From Sclerodactyla briareus (taxonomy: Eukaryota; Echinodermata; Holothuroidea; Dendrochirotida; Sclerodactylidae): a stretch of 64,000 nucleotides of DNA. Numbering within the stretch: the stretch's first letter is position 1; every line of letters starts with the position of its first letter. The notes under the pieces were generated by a model. That model was not told where the DNA came from and did not search any database. It worked only from the letters and a program-made list of their open reading frames with translations. The position numbers were made by a program, and so were the translations under genes. Below, piece after piece: positions 1-11,831 of this stretch. Location of the stretch: contig JAODTK010005674.1 of assembly GCA_026419785.1 (NCBI GenBank), forward strand, positions 1 to 64,000, written 5' to 3'.

Positions 1-1154
1 ATTTTTTTTCAAATCTGGAACAACTTGCCTCTGCCTGTGAAACACTGAGGTTACTAATGTACCAAAGTTCAACTATGACTATATCCTCACTTGTCTAACT
101 ATATTTTGACAATCTTGGTGTTGGTTCATGGGCCTGTTCGGGTGGGAGGTTTGGGTTCTTGACGGGCGAAAATTTTAATCATGAGGGCGCGGTGTTCTTC
201 TTTTCGCATTCTGCTGTTATATTATTTTTCATCATTATTATTATGGAAACTAACCTAATTTGGATGGCCCCCAATGCGCCTCAGCCATGGTTTTGAATTA
301 CTCACAGCATGACCGGAAGTACTTCAGCACAATCACCTCAGTCATTTTCCGAGGAAATCCCAAACAGTCGGAATTCTGTCCGGATGAATTATGCCAATTA
401 GTCACATTTAATGATCTTGCAGTGACCCCAAAGTCTTATGATTTCCCATTTCTCGAGTTCAGAGATAGACTTCGTAAGGAAAAAAAACTCTAACATGTTG
501 CATTATCATGTGCCTATGCATAAACTACTAACTCGCTTGGCAGTATGAAACGTCGGAAATTGTTCATTGCCCTCCGTATCTGTGACTCTGTCAAAGCCTA
601 CAATACCACCCACCGTGTCACCTACCATATGACGGTAAGCTTGCTTAGGATCTGAAACATAAACGTGTCATAGAGAATCAGGGGCGGGATCCAGGATTTT
701 CAAAAGGGAGAGGTCTAACTTGGCTCCAGCGCAAAATGGCAGTCCAACTTTGTTCTCCTCACCCCCTCCCCCCACGACGGTCTATACCATTCATCATTCA
801 CTTATGTTCACCCACCCCCTGTCATTTTTTCTATGGCAGGATTATATGACTTCTCCGGGCTGTGATCCACGGCAACTGCGCCTTCTCACGCCTGTTTTTC
901 ATTGTTTCCATCCGCTCATCTTCATAGGACCAGGTCAAAATATGAAGTTTTCAGTGTTAGCATCCACCAATAACTATTATAGCTTCGTTCCACCACAAAG
1001 CCTACACTTAGGCCTCTTCTACTTTTCCAATCGGTACAAGGATCATACCCATCAGCGTAACAATGGGACGGAGGCGCCAGCCTCTCTCTGGGCTGATGCA
1101 GGATTTTTGCAAAAGAGGGATTTCAAACAGGGCGTAATCTAGGTTTTTATTCAG
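1..1154. other. Unassigned sequence, no gene recognised
   Basis: ORFs here reach at most 140 codons, have no recognisable domain and are not repeated elsewhere in the window. I see no RNA gene or transposon end. Confidence 0.5.
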
Positions 1155-1184
1155 TGGAGGGGGCGGGGCGGGGGGGGGGTGGGC
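1155..1184. repeat. G-rich simple tract
   Basis: Four or more runs of at least three G separated by single A, C or T bases. On sequence alone this could form a G-quadruplex on the plus strand. It is surrounded by unassigned sequence. Confidence 0.7.
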
Positions 1185-3020
1185 TTGGTGATTTATGGGG
1201 GTGGAGATTGATGGTGAGCTGTGGAAGGCTTTCTATTTTTTCATTTCAGGTGGCTTTAGATGAAATTTGATGTTCAATATAGCACATTTTCACAATCATT
1301 CATTTTGGAAATAATTTTGCATTTTCACCTGGCCTAAGATGCGATTGGGTGCTAGGTCAGTAGTTTCCTTCTGGTTCGAAAATCAACCTTCTGCCAAATT
1401 CGTTGGAAGTTGGTGCTATAAGTCACTGCATATGTAAACAAGAGCGCCTATAGTCCATGCGTACTGGAGTTTACACACATAACATACAACTTGTATACTT
1501 CTCCATGAGCCCCACAGTTTGGTCAAGCGGCCATAGGGACTCGCAATTAAGACACCACATTCGCGCATAGCGCGAGAACCCACAGAATGTGGATGGATAG
1601 GTTGGTCAAATAGGATTTTGAAATAACTTCCCATCACTCAAATCAGCCTCAGTCAGTTAAGTGTTGAATAATGTTTGGCTGTGCTTTCCGTCAACTATAC
1701 ATGATTCTTACCGAATCTCGCCGGGGAATAATACTGTCGTTCGCCCCCATCCATTTTTATGCTTCTAGGATTAACCCTTCGCACAATAAAGAAAAAAAGA
1801 AAAATGCAATGAAGATCATAGGATATATAGCGAATGATGGATGCGGGTATACTTATATCTTTGCCTGGACCTGTTGCAGTATGAGGTAGATGTATAAACG
1901 TTACGAAGAGCCGGCACGCCGCGAAGCGCGCCAACTTTTCTCGAGGCCCACGCGGAAGATATCCTATATGCGACAGATATTGTATGTCACCAATACACTT
2001 TATCTCATGCCAGTGTAACACCTCCCCCCCCCCCGAAAAAATAACGTGTCTTAAAACGTTATTTAAATCATTTGGGGGGGGGTAGAATTCAGGGGGGCAA
2101 ACTGCCTGCCCTGCACAGAGAGCCAACAATAGTGCTCCCGAAGCGGGGCAAATTGTTAGGTTCATGTTACATCTTTTAGCAGGTATGATCTGATGTAGAG
2201 GGTACATTCACACTGATCTACTCACATAGCGTGGAGTGGAGGTGGGTTCGACTCCCCAGAAGCTCTCTGGATCCACATTATTGATAGAATGCATTATGGT
2301 TTCGGAAAGCTCTGAACCCGAAAGAGTGGGGACGGACCCCCTGGCCCCCCCCCCCACCCCACCCCCCCCTCTGTATCCGCACTGAGAGTATGCCTACCTT
2401 ATTATACCCATGATGAAAGCAACTCTAACCAACGCACCCACACACACCCCACGCACCCACGCACACCCCACACACGAGCTCGTTTATCGCTCTCTCCATT
2501 CTGAGCTCGTTCGAGTCGAGACTAAAAGTGACCGTAACACCCTAAACACTGCGGGTCTTTACTCACCTGTCTCTTCAATGAATTAACCCCCCAACTTGAG
2601 ACACCTCTCGGGGTAAAAAGTCGCTTCTTGTGGCATAGCAAGCACTAATACTAATAACGGACGAAAGATATTTTTCCGAGCATCAGTGCGCTTGTGACAC
2701 CCAGGTAATGACTGTTTGGCTTCTTCTCATTTGAGTCAAGCGATAGGGGCAGAGCCGACAGAATACTTGCGAAACTGGCCTGCAAAGTTCATACTTTAAC
2801 GTATCAAACGTGAGGTCAGGAGTGTTTCGTTGCAGCAGCAGATTGGAATTCCCTATAACGAACACGCACCACGCGACTTGATCGCGGGGGAATCCCCGCT
2901 TACGCACTACGTTACGGCTTATTGCCAGCGATGAAATCGCTGAGTGTTACTGTTGTAATTAGTTATCGGCGGCCTACATCAGTATCGTTTTGTTACTGTT
3001 ATAATGCATGGGCGCGATCT
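1185..3020. other. Unassigned sequence with one C/G-flanked hairpin
   Basis: No gene is supported. At 2024-2082 a run of 11 C and a run of 9 G flank an inner inverted repeat ATAACGT/ACGTTAT (2041-2047 and 2056-2062), so the whole could fold as a hairpin. A further C tract lies around 2346-2370. A 170-codon open stretch on the minus strand (2207-1695) has no recognisable content and is within the range expected by chance. Confidence 0.5.
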
Positions 3021-3023
3021 GGG

Positions 3024-3105
3024 TAGGGGGGAGGGGGAGGGGGAGGGGGAGGGGGGAGGGGGAGGGGGGAGGGGGGAGGGGAAAGGAGAGGGGGACAGGG
3101 GGACA
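3024..3105. repeat. (GGGGGA)n-type G-rich satellite
   Basis: About 80 bases of GGGGGA/GGGGA repeats, degrading into GGGGAC towards the right. It is strongly strand-asymmetric and a potential G-quadruplex. The low-complexity proline- or glycine-rich ORFs across it are translations of the repeat and not proteins. Confidence 0.9.
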
Positions 3106-3238
3106 CGTCCCCCACGTTGGACATGGGGGGGGACATCATATCAAATCTTTTTTGATCCCCGTGACGACAAGTACATGTCCGTTTACACACGAATACGTGA
3201 AGTGGCTGTGTGGGCTGAACAATATTGAGAAAGCAGCC

Positions 3239-5797
3239 TCAAGGGCTGTTCACACGTGTTCGATACGATACGACTGCGATAGGATACGATAACTTTACAT
3301 ATCGGACGTCGAGTTAAAAATGTTCGTTTCAAGGAGTGTTTCACACCTGTGGGATACGTATACCAATACGTAATTTATCGGACGTACGGAGTTGAAACAT
3401 TTTAGGGTTTTATCTTATGATAATTACGATGCGCTAAATTGGCGCAATGCAGTGACTAAACTTGGCACATCTGCAAGACGTATGGAACGCCAAACACGCT
3501 ATTGGGGAAGTTTAGCGTGAACAGTGGGTTTTAGTGGTAAAATCAGGGATTTTGATTAATGTTTTTGGGTAGTGACGTTCCGGGGAAGACATTGGCCTCT
3601 GAAGGGACTTCTCGGTCCTATTGGGGCCGCATGGTGGGCAGGGGCAGCAACACGGGACTCTGTGATCGAGGTTATATAAGGTGATGTTTGCGCCAGCACC
3701 CGCGCCCAGCCAACGTAATCATGATGTGACACGCGCAAGGCCGGATATGAGGTTGGTAGTGAGTGTCCGGGTAGGGATGTTGTGGCTGTTTGAGAGGAGC
3801 AGGGTAGAGGGCTATTTCCAAGACGGTCTCAATCCACATCCGACGTATTGCCGGAAACTTCACCTGAACCCTCTTGTGAAGAAGAGGCGGGAATAGAAAA
3901 CGAAAAGGCCAACGGAATAAGCTATAGGGGTTGGGGGGGGGGATAATGTCGCTTTAACACGCAAAGTTTAATTAATTTCTTGTAAGTTTAGTGAGGAAAG
4001 TAGTAGGGCACACAAGTGGAGCCGTAGGCGTTATTTTCACATGTAGTTCGAGCAACTAACCCAAGCTCGAATTTTTCACTCAGTTGGCCTTTAAGTGACT
4101 CAATTTGACTGAATGCTTTCTTGGCTCACCTCACTTCGACTGCTCGCCGTATTTGGCTACCCGATGCTAATTAAGACTGGGTGTCTAACGAAAGGGCTAG
4201 GCGGGACGGCTTAGGTCATCTGTCTGATTCGTGATGTCAACTTGCGCTTCTCCACCACTTCTTGGTAGCTCCAAAACTCTGCGACATGCTATTCCATCCA
4301 CCGCCTGAAGCGACAAAACGGGGAAAACTTGTGCTTCTCTCAAATAAAATCCCACTACTTTCTCCGTTAGGCGCTGTTCACACTTGTGCGATACGATACG
4401 ATACGATACGATTACATGTATCGGATGGTGGTCACGGGGTTAGGGGGGCGACTTGTGCGATAAAAATGTCGTAAGATCATTTGTTATCGGACGTCCTCGG
4501 CTCCTAAACATAAACGGAGAAATTAGGAGGATTTTTAGTTGAGAGGAGCACAAGTGTTTCCCCCTCGTCTCTCATAGGACGGTGGAATAGCTGGTTCGGC
4601 AGACATTTTGAGTACCAAGAATTGTGATTTTCGAAGCAATTCGAAACTTGTTTCTTTCTAGTACTTGTATGAGGCGTAGAGAAGCGCAATTGACTATCAC
4701 GAATCAGACGGCTGACCTCATCATCCCCGCCTACCCTTCGTTAGACTACCAGTCTTAATTATCATCGGTATCTATCGGCCTATCCAATATACGGCGAAGT
4801 GATGTTGCCAAGAAAGCATTCAGTCACTTGAGTCAATTTAGCCAATTGAGCTGAGAATTTGAGCTTGGTACCTCTGCTCAGAAACATCCAGTAAAATATG
4901 CCTCGTCCACCTGTGGTAACCTTACTACTCTCATCACTGATCACAAGACATCTCATTAACTTGGCGTTGAATCGACATTTATTACCCCCCCCCCCAATAG
5001 CTTATTTCCGTTCCTTCTTCCGTTTCTATTCCCGCCTCGTTTTTCACTGAGGGTGATGGTGAAGTTCCCGTCAATACGACAGGCTGTGGATCGGGACCCC
5101 CTGGAAAAAACCCTCCATACCCCGCTCCCTCAAACAGCCACAACACCCCCTCCCCCGGACCATCACTACCAACCGCATATCTCCAGCCTTCATGCCATGA
5201 TACTCGCTTGGGCGCCGGCGCAACGTGACCCTCCCTATTACCCCGATCACTGGTCACGCTACTCTCTTATATGTGGAGGGACCTCATGGATTCGAACTGA
5301 ATAATGGTTTCGTAGTCCCGTTTATGGCGGGCAAATCGGGCCGACGTAATCTCAAAAATTACCGAGGCCAATGTCTTACCCGTACAAACGTCACTACCGC
5401 CCACCATTCATCAAAACCCCTATTTTAAAATTTCACTAAACCCACTTTTCATGCTAAAATTCCCCCATAGCCTGTTTGGCGGCTTCATACTCTTCTTTAT
5501 CGTATGATAAAAAGCGAAATATTTTCCACTCTACTCCGTAATCTTATCGTATCGTAGCGCCAGGTGGAGGGTGGGACCACTCCTTTTGGAAAATGACCCT
5601 TTTTAACTCGACGTCCGACAAACATCGTTATCGTTATCGTATCGTATCGTATCGCACAATGTGAACAGCCCTTTATGCCAGGCGCCGAGACGTCTGATAA
5701 AATTATTCGTACGACATTTTTGATCGCCAATTGTGAACAACTCCATCCGATAATTTATCGTCTCGTATCGTATCGCACAGTGTGGACAGTGCCTCAC
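3239..5797. mobile_element. Large imperfect palindrome / foldback-like DNA element with tandem terminal modules
   Basis: The left arm (about 3239-4370) is matched in reverse complement along its length by the right arm (about 4505-5672). Matching landmarks include TATCGGACGTCGAGTTAAAA at 3300-3320 and its complement near 5610, GACATTGGCCTC on both arms, GACTGAATGCTTTCTTGG, and AATTAAGACTGG. Each terminus begins GGGCTGTTCACA followed by GATACGATAC repeats. That terminal module is repeated in tandem inside each end, recurs in plus orientation at 4372-4500, and recurs in minus orientation at 5690-5797. The order is therefore arm, module, inverted arm, inverted module. No transposase ORF survives; the two similar ORFs containing a V/MLWLFE motif (3681-3896 plus, 5257-4982 minus) are the two arms read in mirror image. 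No clear target-site duplication is visible. It could be a non-autonomous DNA transposon with very long terminal inverted repeats or two nested copies in opposite orientation. Confidence 0.8.
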
Positions 5798-6900
5798 AAA
5801 GACCACATGGCCTTTATTCCGAAGCCCGATTGTCCAAAATTTCCGCTGCGCTGGCGTGCAGACGACTGTACTTTGTTCTTCCTAGCTAGTGTCGGTGACG
5901 ATGCATTTTTGAAACGGCATATTCTGGCGATATAACTTTTAATGCAAGTTTTCTGCGCACTCAGAAACATAAGTGAGACTTTCATTTGCTTGTTTTTTTA
6001 ACAAGGTAATTCACAAAAAGGTCCATTGATTATACCGAAGCGGCGTTGGCATCCTAGGCGGAATGAGAAGTCGACTGCTCCAACACATATTGGAAGTAAA
6101 AGCCAAGTATGCAGATCGCGAAACAACCGCTATTTTTTTTATTTTTTGTGGGGCAGAGGAACTAGTCACAATGACAGGGCATACAACCCTGCCCGAAATT
6201 GGATAAATGGCCCCACAACGATCGGCAGATTGCGATTTCTCTGTCGAAGCCCGATATTGAGCAAAAATTTGTCACCCTTGTCAAGTTTAGACATGTGATT
6301 TCATTGGATGTCCAAGAAATATGCAAAAACTTCGTCCGTTTCGGTACCTGATGGTTTTTTCGCTTTCAGTACTGTAGAACCACGTGCACTTAGCTCTGAG
6401 ATTCCATGACCAATATTTTTGAGTGCCATCTTGTATGCAGAACCATATTTGACAAATTGCTTCCAAGAATCGCCGATTTCTAGCTAGCGAAGGCATCGTA
6501 GACTATGCCCCCTCCATTTGAACAATATATATCTTTGCACCTTGCAATTTCACAAACATTCCATGGCCTATGTCCGAAACGAGACAGCAAACAATTGCGG
6601 AGCGCGTCGAGATATTCCCTACTTTGTAATGCCTATATATGAATGAATATGTTTGTTACACAAAACCCGGACAATAAAATTATAATTTTACGCAAAGAAT
6701 GTGGATCTTTTTTTGAATCATACCAGAAGAACCGTGCAAAATTAGACTCTTTCCTGACTTTTGTGTGTTCTATCTTCATGAATGCACCAATTTCGAAACC
6801 AACTTTGTGATCTTCATTCAAAATTTCCGTCGAATAAACGGGTACGGCGAACGAGGCACAACGACAAATGATCACCTGGTTTCTCTAGAATGGGCTAACC
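5798..6900. other. Unassigned sequence
   Basis: Moderately AT-rich. ORFs up to 90 codons show no recognisable domain or duplication. I see nothing else. Confidence 0.5.
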
Positions 6901-7230
6901 TAGGGGTTCCCTAACTGGGGTCATGAACCCCCAGGGGGTGCGTGGGCCCCTTCCAGGGGGTCGTGAAACAATTTCTGAAATTTTGTAATTTTTAGGTATC
7001 ATGTTGCAAATGATATATCATCTCTTGTCGCCATTCGAATACATTCAGTTTTATTAGGCATTACTGATTCACTTGGGTGCTATTTATTACAATCCAAGTT
7101 ATGTACAATGCCATGGACTTGATCATTTCAAGGCACCGTTAAGCGTCTTTCATCCTAAAAAACTGGGGGTTCGTGGACGATCTGGCCTCCACAGGGGGTC
7201 GTGGGGGGAAAAAGTTAGGGAACCCCTGGC
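6901..7230. mobile_element. Non-autonomous hAT-like MITE (330 bp)
   Basis: The left end reads TAGGGGTTCCCTAACT. The right end is its near reverse complement (AGTTAGGGAACCCCTG), followed by GC. The subterminal sequence GGGGTCATGAACCCCCAG is mirrored by CTGGGGGTTCGTGGA. The flanks are GGCTAACC at 6893-6900 and CGCTAACC at 7231-7238, seven of eight identical, which fits an 8-bp target-site duplication. CAGGGGTTCCC-type termini with 8-bp duplications are characteristic of the hAT superfamily. The 330-bp interior has no transposase, so it would depend on an autonomous relative. The left terminal base T where CA is expected is a small departure. Confidence 0.8.
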
Positions 7231-7635
7231 CGCTAACCGGTCTGACTTCAGGCCTTTCCCTAGCCCCCAACTCAGGTGGTCCCATGGAAGGTAGAGTTCA
7301 GGCTAACCAAAAGAAGAGATCTTACTGCCCTTGGTGGACCACACATTTTTTCGCACAAAAAATCACATTTTAGAGCCGAAATTTGCACCTAAAGCCAACT
7401 TTCAATGGTGCCGGGTAAACCCCTGACTGCCTGAAGGTGACCCCTCTAACAGGGACCTGATAAATGTTAGCCCCTCGCCTTCAGACATTTCTTACGTCAC
7501 TGCTGCCGAAAGAGTGAAACATAATCTAGACTGAGTGACGGATTCTAAGTTTCCTTTCTGCAACCGGGCGAAAAATACCTCACCCGATGATCATTTGAGC
7601 TACGGCCCCAGTCCTGAACAGAGTATACAGGCTAC
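7231..7635. other. Unassigned sequence
   Basis: Sequence to the right of the hAT-like element. No gene, RNA or repeat recognised. Confidence 0.45.
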
Positions 7636-7639
7636 ATAG

Positions 7640-7960
7640 TTTGTTCACAATTCATTAATTGAAATCCAAACTGCTTTGACTTCAGGCTCAAACTTACCAA
7701 ATTGCGTAGCCCTTTTGAAGAACGCAAAGTTATTCTGAAATAGAGAATCTGGCAAAAATTGACATAATCGGGGAAATCTAGACACCCGGACAAAGTCGAA
7801 TAAGAATCCCAAATTTCCTGCTGACTAGCCTGAATTTTTTCATCGACCGCCCAGAAAAACATGCAAACATTGTCCGCGCGCTTTCCGCGCGGGGTGTTTT
7901 TTCTGTCCGTTTAGGCAATATGTTCCTGCTAAAAACAGAAGGGGCCCGTACGCCTTAGTC
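7640..7960. repeat. Unclassified dispersed repeat, partial copy (right portion)
   Basis: The right part (about 7810-7960) matches 9130-9290: TTTCCTGCTGACT, then GAAAAACATGCAAACATT, then a GCGCGC hairpin (GCGCGCTTTCCGCGCG here, GCGCGCTTCGCGCGCGC there), then a CCCGTA(C/T)GCCTT segment. The extent to the left is uncertain. No protein-coding signal is seen. Confidence 0.6.
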
Positions 7961-8725
7961 AGCTCATCAGCTGGACTTTTTTTTCTCGTCCGAATTTATT
8001 TTCTCAGTCGCCTACGAATGCCTGAGGACCAAATGTTCACTGATGTGCTCAAACAAGCTGGCACTGCATCACATTGGCTTTGCGTATAGTCAAGGGCGCA
8101 TTCTCCTGGCTGAAAGCTGAGGGTCCCAGGTGGCCAAGAGTGAAAACACATATTTACGGAGGACTTCCAAAAGTTGGAGTCACGACCCTCACAAAGACGA
8201 CGCCCCTTGCGATTGGAAACTGTCCTAGCGATCACCGTATTTGCTACTTTGGCCAACATTTATTTTCCTCATTTTTTAAACCCCACGTTAGGTGATATTG
8301 TAAACCTATGCCCATATAGTAAGTTGGTAAAGTATATCACGGATGCGTACAGAACTAACTTAGACAAATCAGTCATATAATCCGAGACTCGGGGTATGGG
8401 CCGGATTGCAGGATAAGTTGAGATTGAAAACACGAACGAAAATACCCCAAAGGAGAAATACTGGAAGAAATTTCCGGGCAGTAAAAATGACAATTTTTAT
8501 TTTTTTTTAATTATTGATTTGGTGCCGAATTTGCGCGCGCCTCAGTAAGGATATATGTGTGTGCATAAAACTGCAAAGAAATCCACTAACTTTTCAGTCT
8601 GGGTAGTTGTTCTGCCCCCACATTTACTGAACCTGTGAACGTGGTACCGCCACCTGGTCCATTTTATTTAGTGGGTGTGCGTGGTTCACAGTGATATATT
8701 GATAATTTGATGATCGTTTAGACTG
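7961..8725. other. Unassigned sequence
   Basis: ORFs of 60-90 codons on both strands lack recognisable content. No RNA or transposon terminus is seen. Confidence 0.45.
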
Positions 8726-8727
8726 AT

Positions 8728-9310
8728 TCAATTATTGTCTAACCGACAATAATCGCGTTGAAAATTTTTTTAATTTTTTTAATTTTTTTAATTTTTTTAC
8801 CCAAGATGAAATTCTGGACCCCACTAGGGCCGAAGCCGCAAAAAAAAAAAAAAAAAAAAAGAGATTCACCCAGGTTTCATACCGAGGCTCGAATGTTAAT
8901 CGAATGGCCACAAGTGCATAAATTTTGCAATGGCGTTTTTCCCACCCGGCGATGTAATTCTCTCGAACATTTTTGTTCACTCGAATAATTTCAGAAGCCA
9001 CTTGCCCCTGAGGGCAGACCTGCCCCATACCCCCCCCCCCCCCCCCACCAATTTTTCTGAGATTAAAATTCGGGGCGAAATTTCTAGAAAATTTGTAAAG
9101 GAGAACGGCAAAGTGAAAAATTGCCTGAGATTTTTCCTGCTGACTTAATGCGCTCAAATGCCCGGAAAACATGCAAAACATTCAGCGCGCTTCGCGCGCG
9201 CTGGTATTCTTCGGTGAGCTTGTAAATTCGGCCACTATGTAGTAATATCCCAAGTGGAATGGTCCCGTATGCCTTTGGCTTTTTCCTTGATCCCCAAGGA
9301 CCGTCGGGCA
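8728..9310. repeat. Unclassified dispersed repeat, long copy
   Basis: The left part (8728-9070) matches 19,728-20,055. Shared landmarks are AATCGCGT(T/C)GAAA, TCTGGACCC, AGGGCCGA, ACCCA(G/T)GTTTCATA, TAATCGAAT(G/A)GCCA, and TCGA(A)TAATTTCAGAAGCC followed by a C tract. The right part (9130-9290) matches 7810-7960. This copy carries two insertions of simple sequence that the other lacks: ATTTTTTTA units at 8766-8801 and poly-A at 8840-8860. I do not recognise the class. Confidence 0.7.
8766..8801. repeat. A(T)7-8A microsatellite, about four units
   Basis: About four tandem copies of a 10-base AATTTTTTTT-type unit, inside the left part of the dispersed repeat. The lysine-rich or isoleucine/phenylalanine-rich ORFs across it are translation artefacts. 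Confidence 0.9.
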
Positions 9311-9534
9311 ACCCCTGGACTCCCCCGCAAACGAAGCAGAGTAGACAAAGGTAATAAAAAATACCATGTGTGAATATGCGGGTGTAAATCTCCTTAGTAT
9401 GCCCATGAAAACTTTTTTCTCTGCCTCCTTTCTCAAATCACAACATGTAGATGGTGCTATCGAGTCTCGACAATGCGGATCAGCCAGCCAAGCGTTTCCG
9501 GCGATGTGGAGGGTTTGGAAAGCTAAATTTCCTT

Positions 9535-9615
9535 GTTAACGCTTTCGCGCCACCCAATCTGGCGCTCCGCTTAGATGGTCATTTGCATTCGAGTGTCCCC
9601 CCCCCCTTCTTCAAA
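9535..9615. repeat. Dispersed repeat fragment shared with 50 kb
   Basis: AACGCTTTCGCGCCA followed by TGGCGCTCCGCTTAGAT, then a poly-C run. The same arrangement occurs at about 50,005-50,070 (ACGCTACGCGCCA, GGCGCTCCGCTTAGAT, poly-C). It probably belongs to the same kind of GCGC-rich, C-tailed repeat as 8.7-9.3 kb. Confidence 0.65.
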
Positions 9616-9642
9616 CCGGATCGACGCCCATGGTTATAAGTG

Positions 9643-10115
9643 ATCGTACATGTAGTAACGTACCCTTATCACACACTTGGCCTAGGAATACTCAATAATG
9701 CCTGTGGCTGTAGATAGGCCGCTACCGTTAGTGTCACGTGAGGAGAGACGAGGCAAATGATGTGTTCACGAAGTAGCTGAAGTAGCTAGCTTAGCCTGGC
9801 AAAATCTATAATTTTACCGCAGACGAAACATCATGAAATGACAAGCGCTATCCGAAGCTATCGCTGCTTAAGCATTTTATTGTGAGTTTTCATGTTCGGG
9901 ATCAACATGGGCGCATAGGAACTAAGTGTAACCTTATTCTTTACTCCTGTTTTCGCATTATTCCCTCCAAAATTTAGGTTAGTCTCTTGGTACACACAAA
10001 ACGCGTGAGTTAATCAGTCCTTGATTCGCCTCAAATTCTAACGAGTGTTACTTTTAGTTGGTAGTGTTATTATACTGTTAGTGTTAGTGTTCGTACATGT
10101 AGTAACGTAGCCTCA
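9643..10115 (+). repeat. Pair of short direct repeats
   Basis: TCGTACATGTAGTAACGTA occurs at 9644-9662 and again at 10,091-10,109. A looser shared flank follows both (GGCCTAGG in the first, AGGCCTAAT in the second). The ~430 bases between hold no ORF of note. They could be short terminal repeats or a local duplication. Confidence 0.55.
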
Positions 10116-10119
10116 GCCA

Positions 10120-11700
10120 CTAGGCCTAATTTCCAGGGGGCCCCCCCTTGGGAAAGTGACTAGTGTAGCCTCAATGTTAGTGTTACTAGAGGGAACAAGT
10201 GCGTTATAGATTGTAGGCTCGCTTTGCCTTGATTGTTGCGACGATGAAATCGCTTGCCTTACAATATCGTCGGTCCAATGATTTTGTGTACATTACTGTG
10301 CTGCTGACACCCCCCCGCCCCCCCCCCCCACAACCCTGACTCTAACCCAACCAGTCTCAAATAAGGATACTCGTAACTTCATAACTATTGTACAAAACGA
10401 CTCCATCAAGAACATCACATTTTATTTATTCACTTATTCAAACGTATCACCCTACATGTATGTTAAAACCCCCGCCGCAGGACAACTGCAGGCTTGGATA
10501 CAACAGAAGAATATCGTGGAGAATGGAAACTGTAATCTATAGGTCCAAACCCCATTTCACTAAGATGTTCCTATGTGGATGAATGGCCTTCAAAGTTGGG
10601 CCATTGGAAAGAGAAATTGGGGCGAGAATCCCATTTGTTTGCAAAATAACCGGCATGGCGTACACGCATGGGCCGTCACCATTGCCAACACGGGAATTTG
10701 TGTTATGTATTTCCATTGTTTCATTTTTGTTGATACGTCAACATTTAGCAGAAGTTTACTGTTGTCTTTCTCCTCACCAAGTAACCATCACCACCTACAA
10801 ACCCACTACAGCAATACTCGCCCATAGACTAAATGCTTTTCGAGTGATATTGACTGTTTATTTTCATTAGAAAACAAAGAATATTTGCAGGGTTTGTGCA
10901 AGTATGACATCATGTATAATTGCCTATGGGATGCCTCTCGACTCATTGCGCAGTACAACACAATGCTTCACCACAAACTCTCAAAGGGCTGAAACTCGGA
11001 ACGGAAGTCGTATGAACTTCCTGTTTGGACTGAAGCATTCACTTTTTATCCATAAATCATCGCTGCCATTTGTCCCTTAATCTTTATGCACTTTTGGGTA
11101 CATTTCCGGTTTAGGCTACAAGGCCATCGATACTGTTTCTCTACTGCTCCTCTAATTTCTGTCCGACACTACTCTCAAACATTGTATGCCCCACACAAAA
11201 ATAGTTTTTGCATACCGTTTCAAATCCACCCTGTTCATCTCCCCATACCCCAATTCATTCCCCGCCAGCATGTCATCACTCCCATCCATAAAGTTCGAAT
11301 AACTCAACATTGAAACTTGCTTATTATGTGAAGAGGTAAAAATGTAAAAGGATTTTTTTTTTTCACGCCTTATTTGTGCGAAAACAAACCTGCTACATGA
11401 CATTGTACTAGCAAATACCTAATTCATAGTACACTAGTATCGCTTGCATTTCTTGCATGGCACAGTGATTCGTAAGATTTCCTAAAAAGCATTGCTTTCT
11501 TTCAACTTGTAAATTACTTCATTGAGAACTCTAAGTTGTTTTGTACAATGCTTATTCTCTTACATTTCGTGCAGGCACTAATTCAGTAAGATATTCCTAA
11601 AACAACATTGCTCTCATTGGCCAACTTCGTGCAATTCATAAAAGTTGAAAAACGAAAACAAGCCTTATTAGTCTTCCTCCCTCATGTTTGCTACCTATGG
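10120..11700. other. Unassigned sequence
   Basis: C-rich tracts near 10,310-10,330 interrupt otherwise ordinary sequence. ORFs up to 95 codons carry no recognisable motif. Confidence 0.45.
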
Positions 11701-11721
11701 GAGCTATGCGATGGTTCAGTG

Positions 11722-11760
11722 TGTATCTATGTGTGTGTGTTTGTGTGTGTGTTTGTATTC
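11722..11760. repeat. Interrupted (GT)n microsatellite
   Basis: GTGTGTGT runs interrupted by TTTG. Low complexity. It lies just left of the 11.8-12.5 kb tandem array. Confidence 0.8.
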
Positions 11761-11831
11761 ATGTCTTCAAGCCCTTCGGTACTACGACGCAAAGGTGTAA
11801 AGGATTGTCATACTTAGTACGAAGGTTGGTT

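Noticed and set aside
1695-2207. 170-codon minus-strand ORF, one of the longest in the window
   Set aside because: Low-information composition, includes the hairpin and C tract, no domain; one or two ORFs this long are expected by chance in six frames of 64 kb.
2245-2255. GGTTCGACTCC, a perfect tRNA B box
   Set aside because: No convincing A box or cloverleaf upstream, so neither a tRNA gene nor a SINE can be supported; at most a fragment.
3008-3292. Glycine/arginine-rich and proline-rich ORFs on both strands
   Set aside because: They translate a GGGGGA simple repeat.
3681-5257. Similar ORFs on opposite strands (shared LWLFE motif) suggesting a gene pair
   Set aside because: They are the two arms of one palindrome; similarity extends equally through non-coding parts and frames are not preserved.
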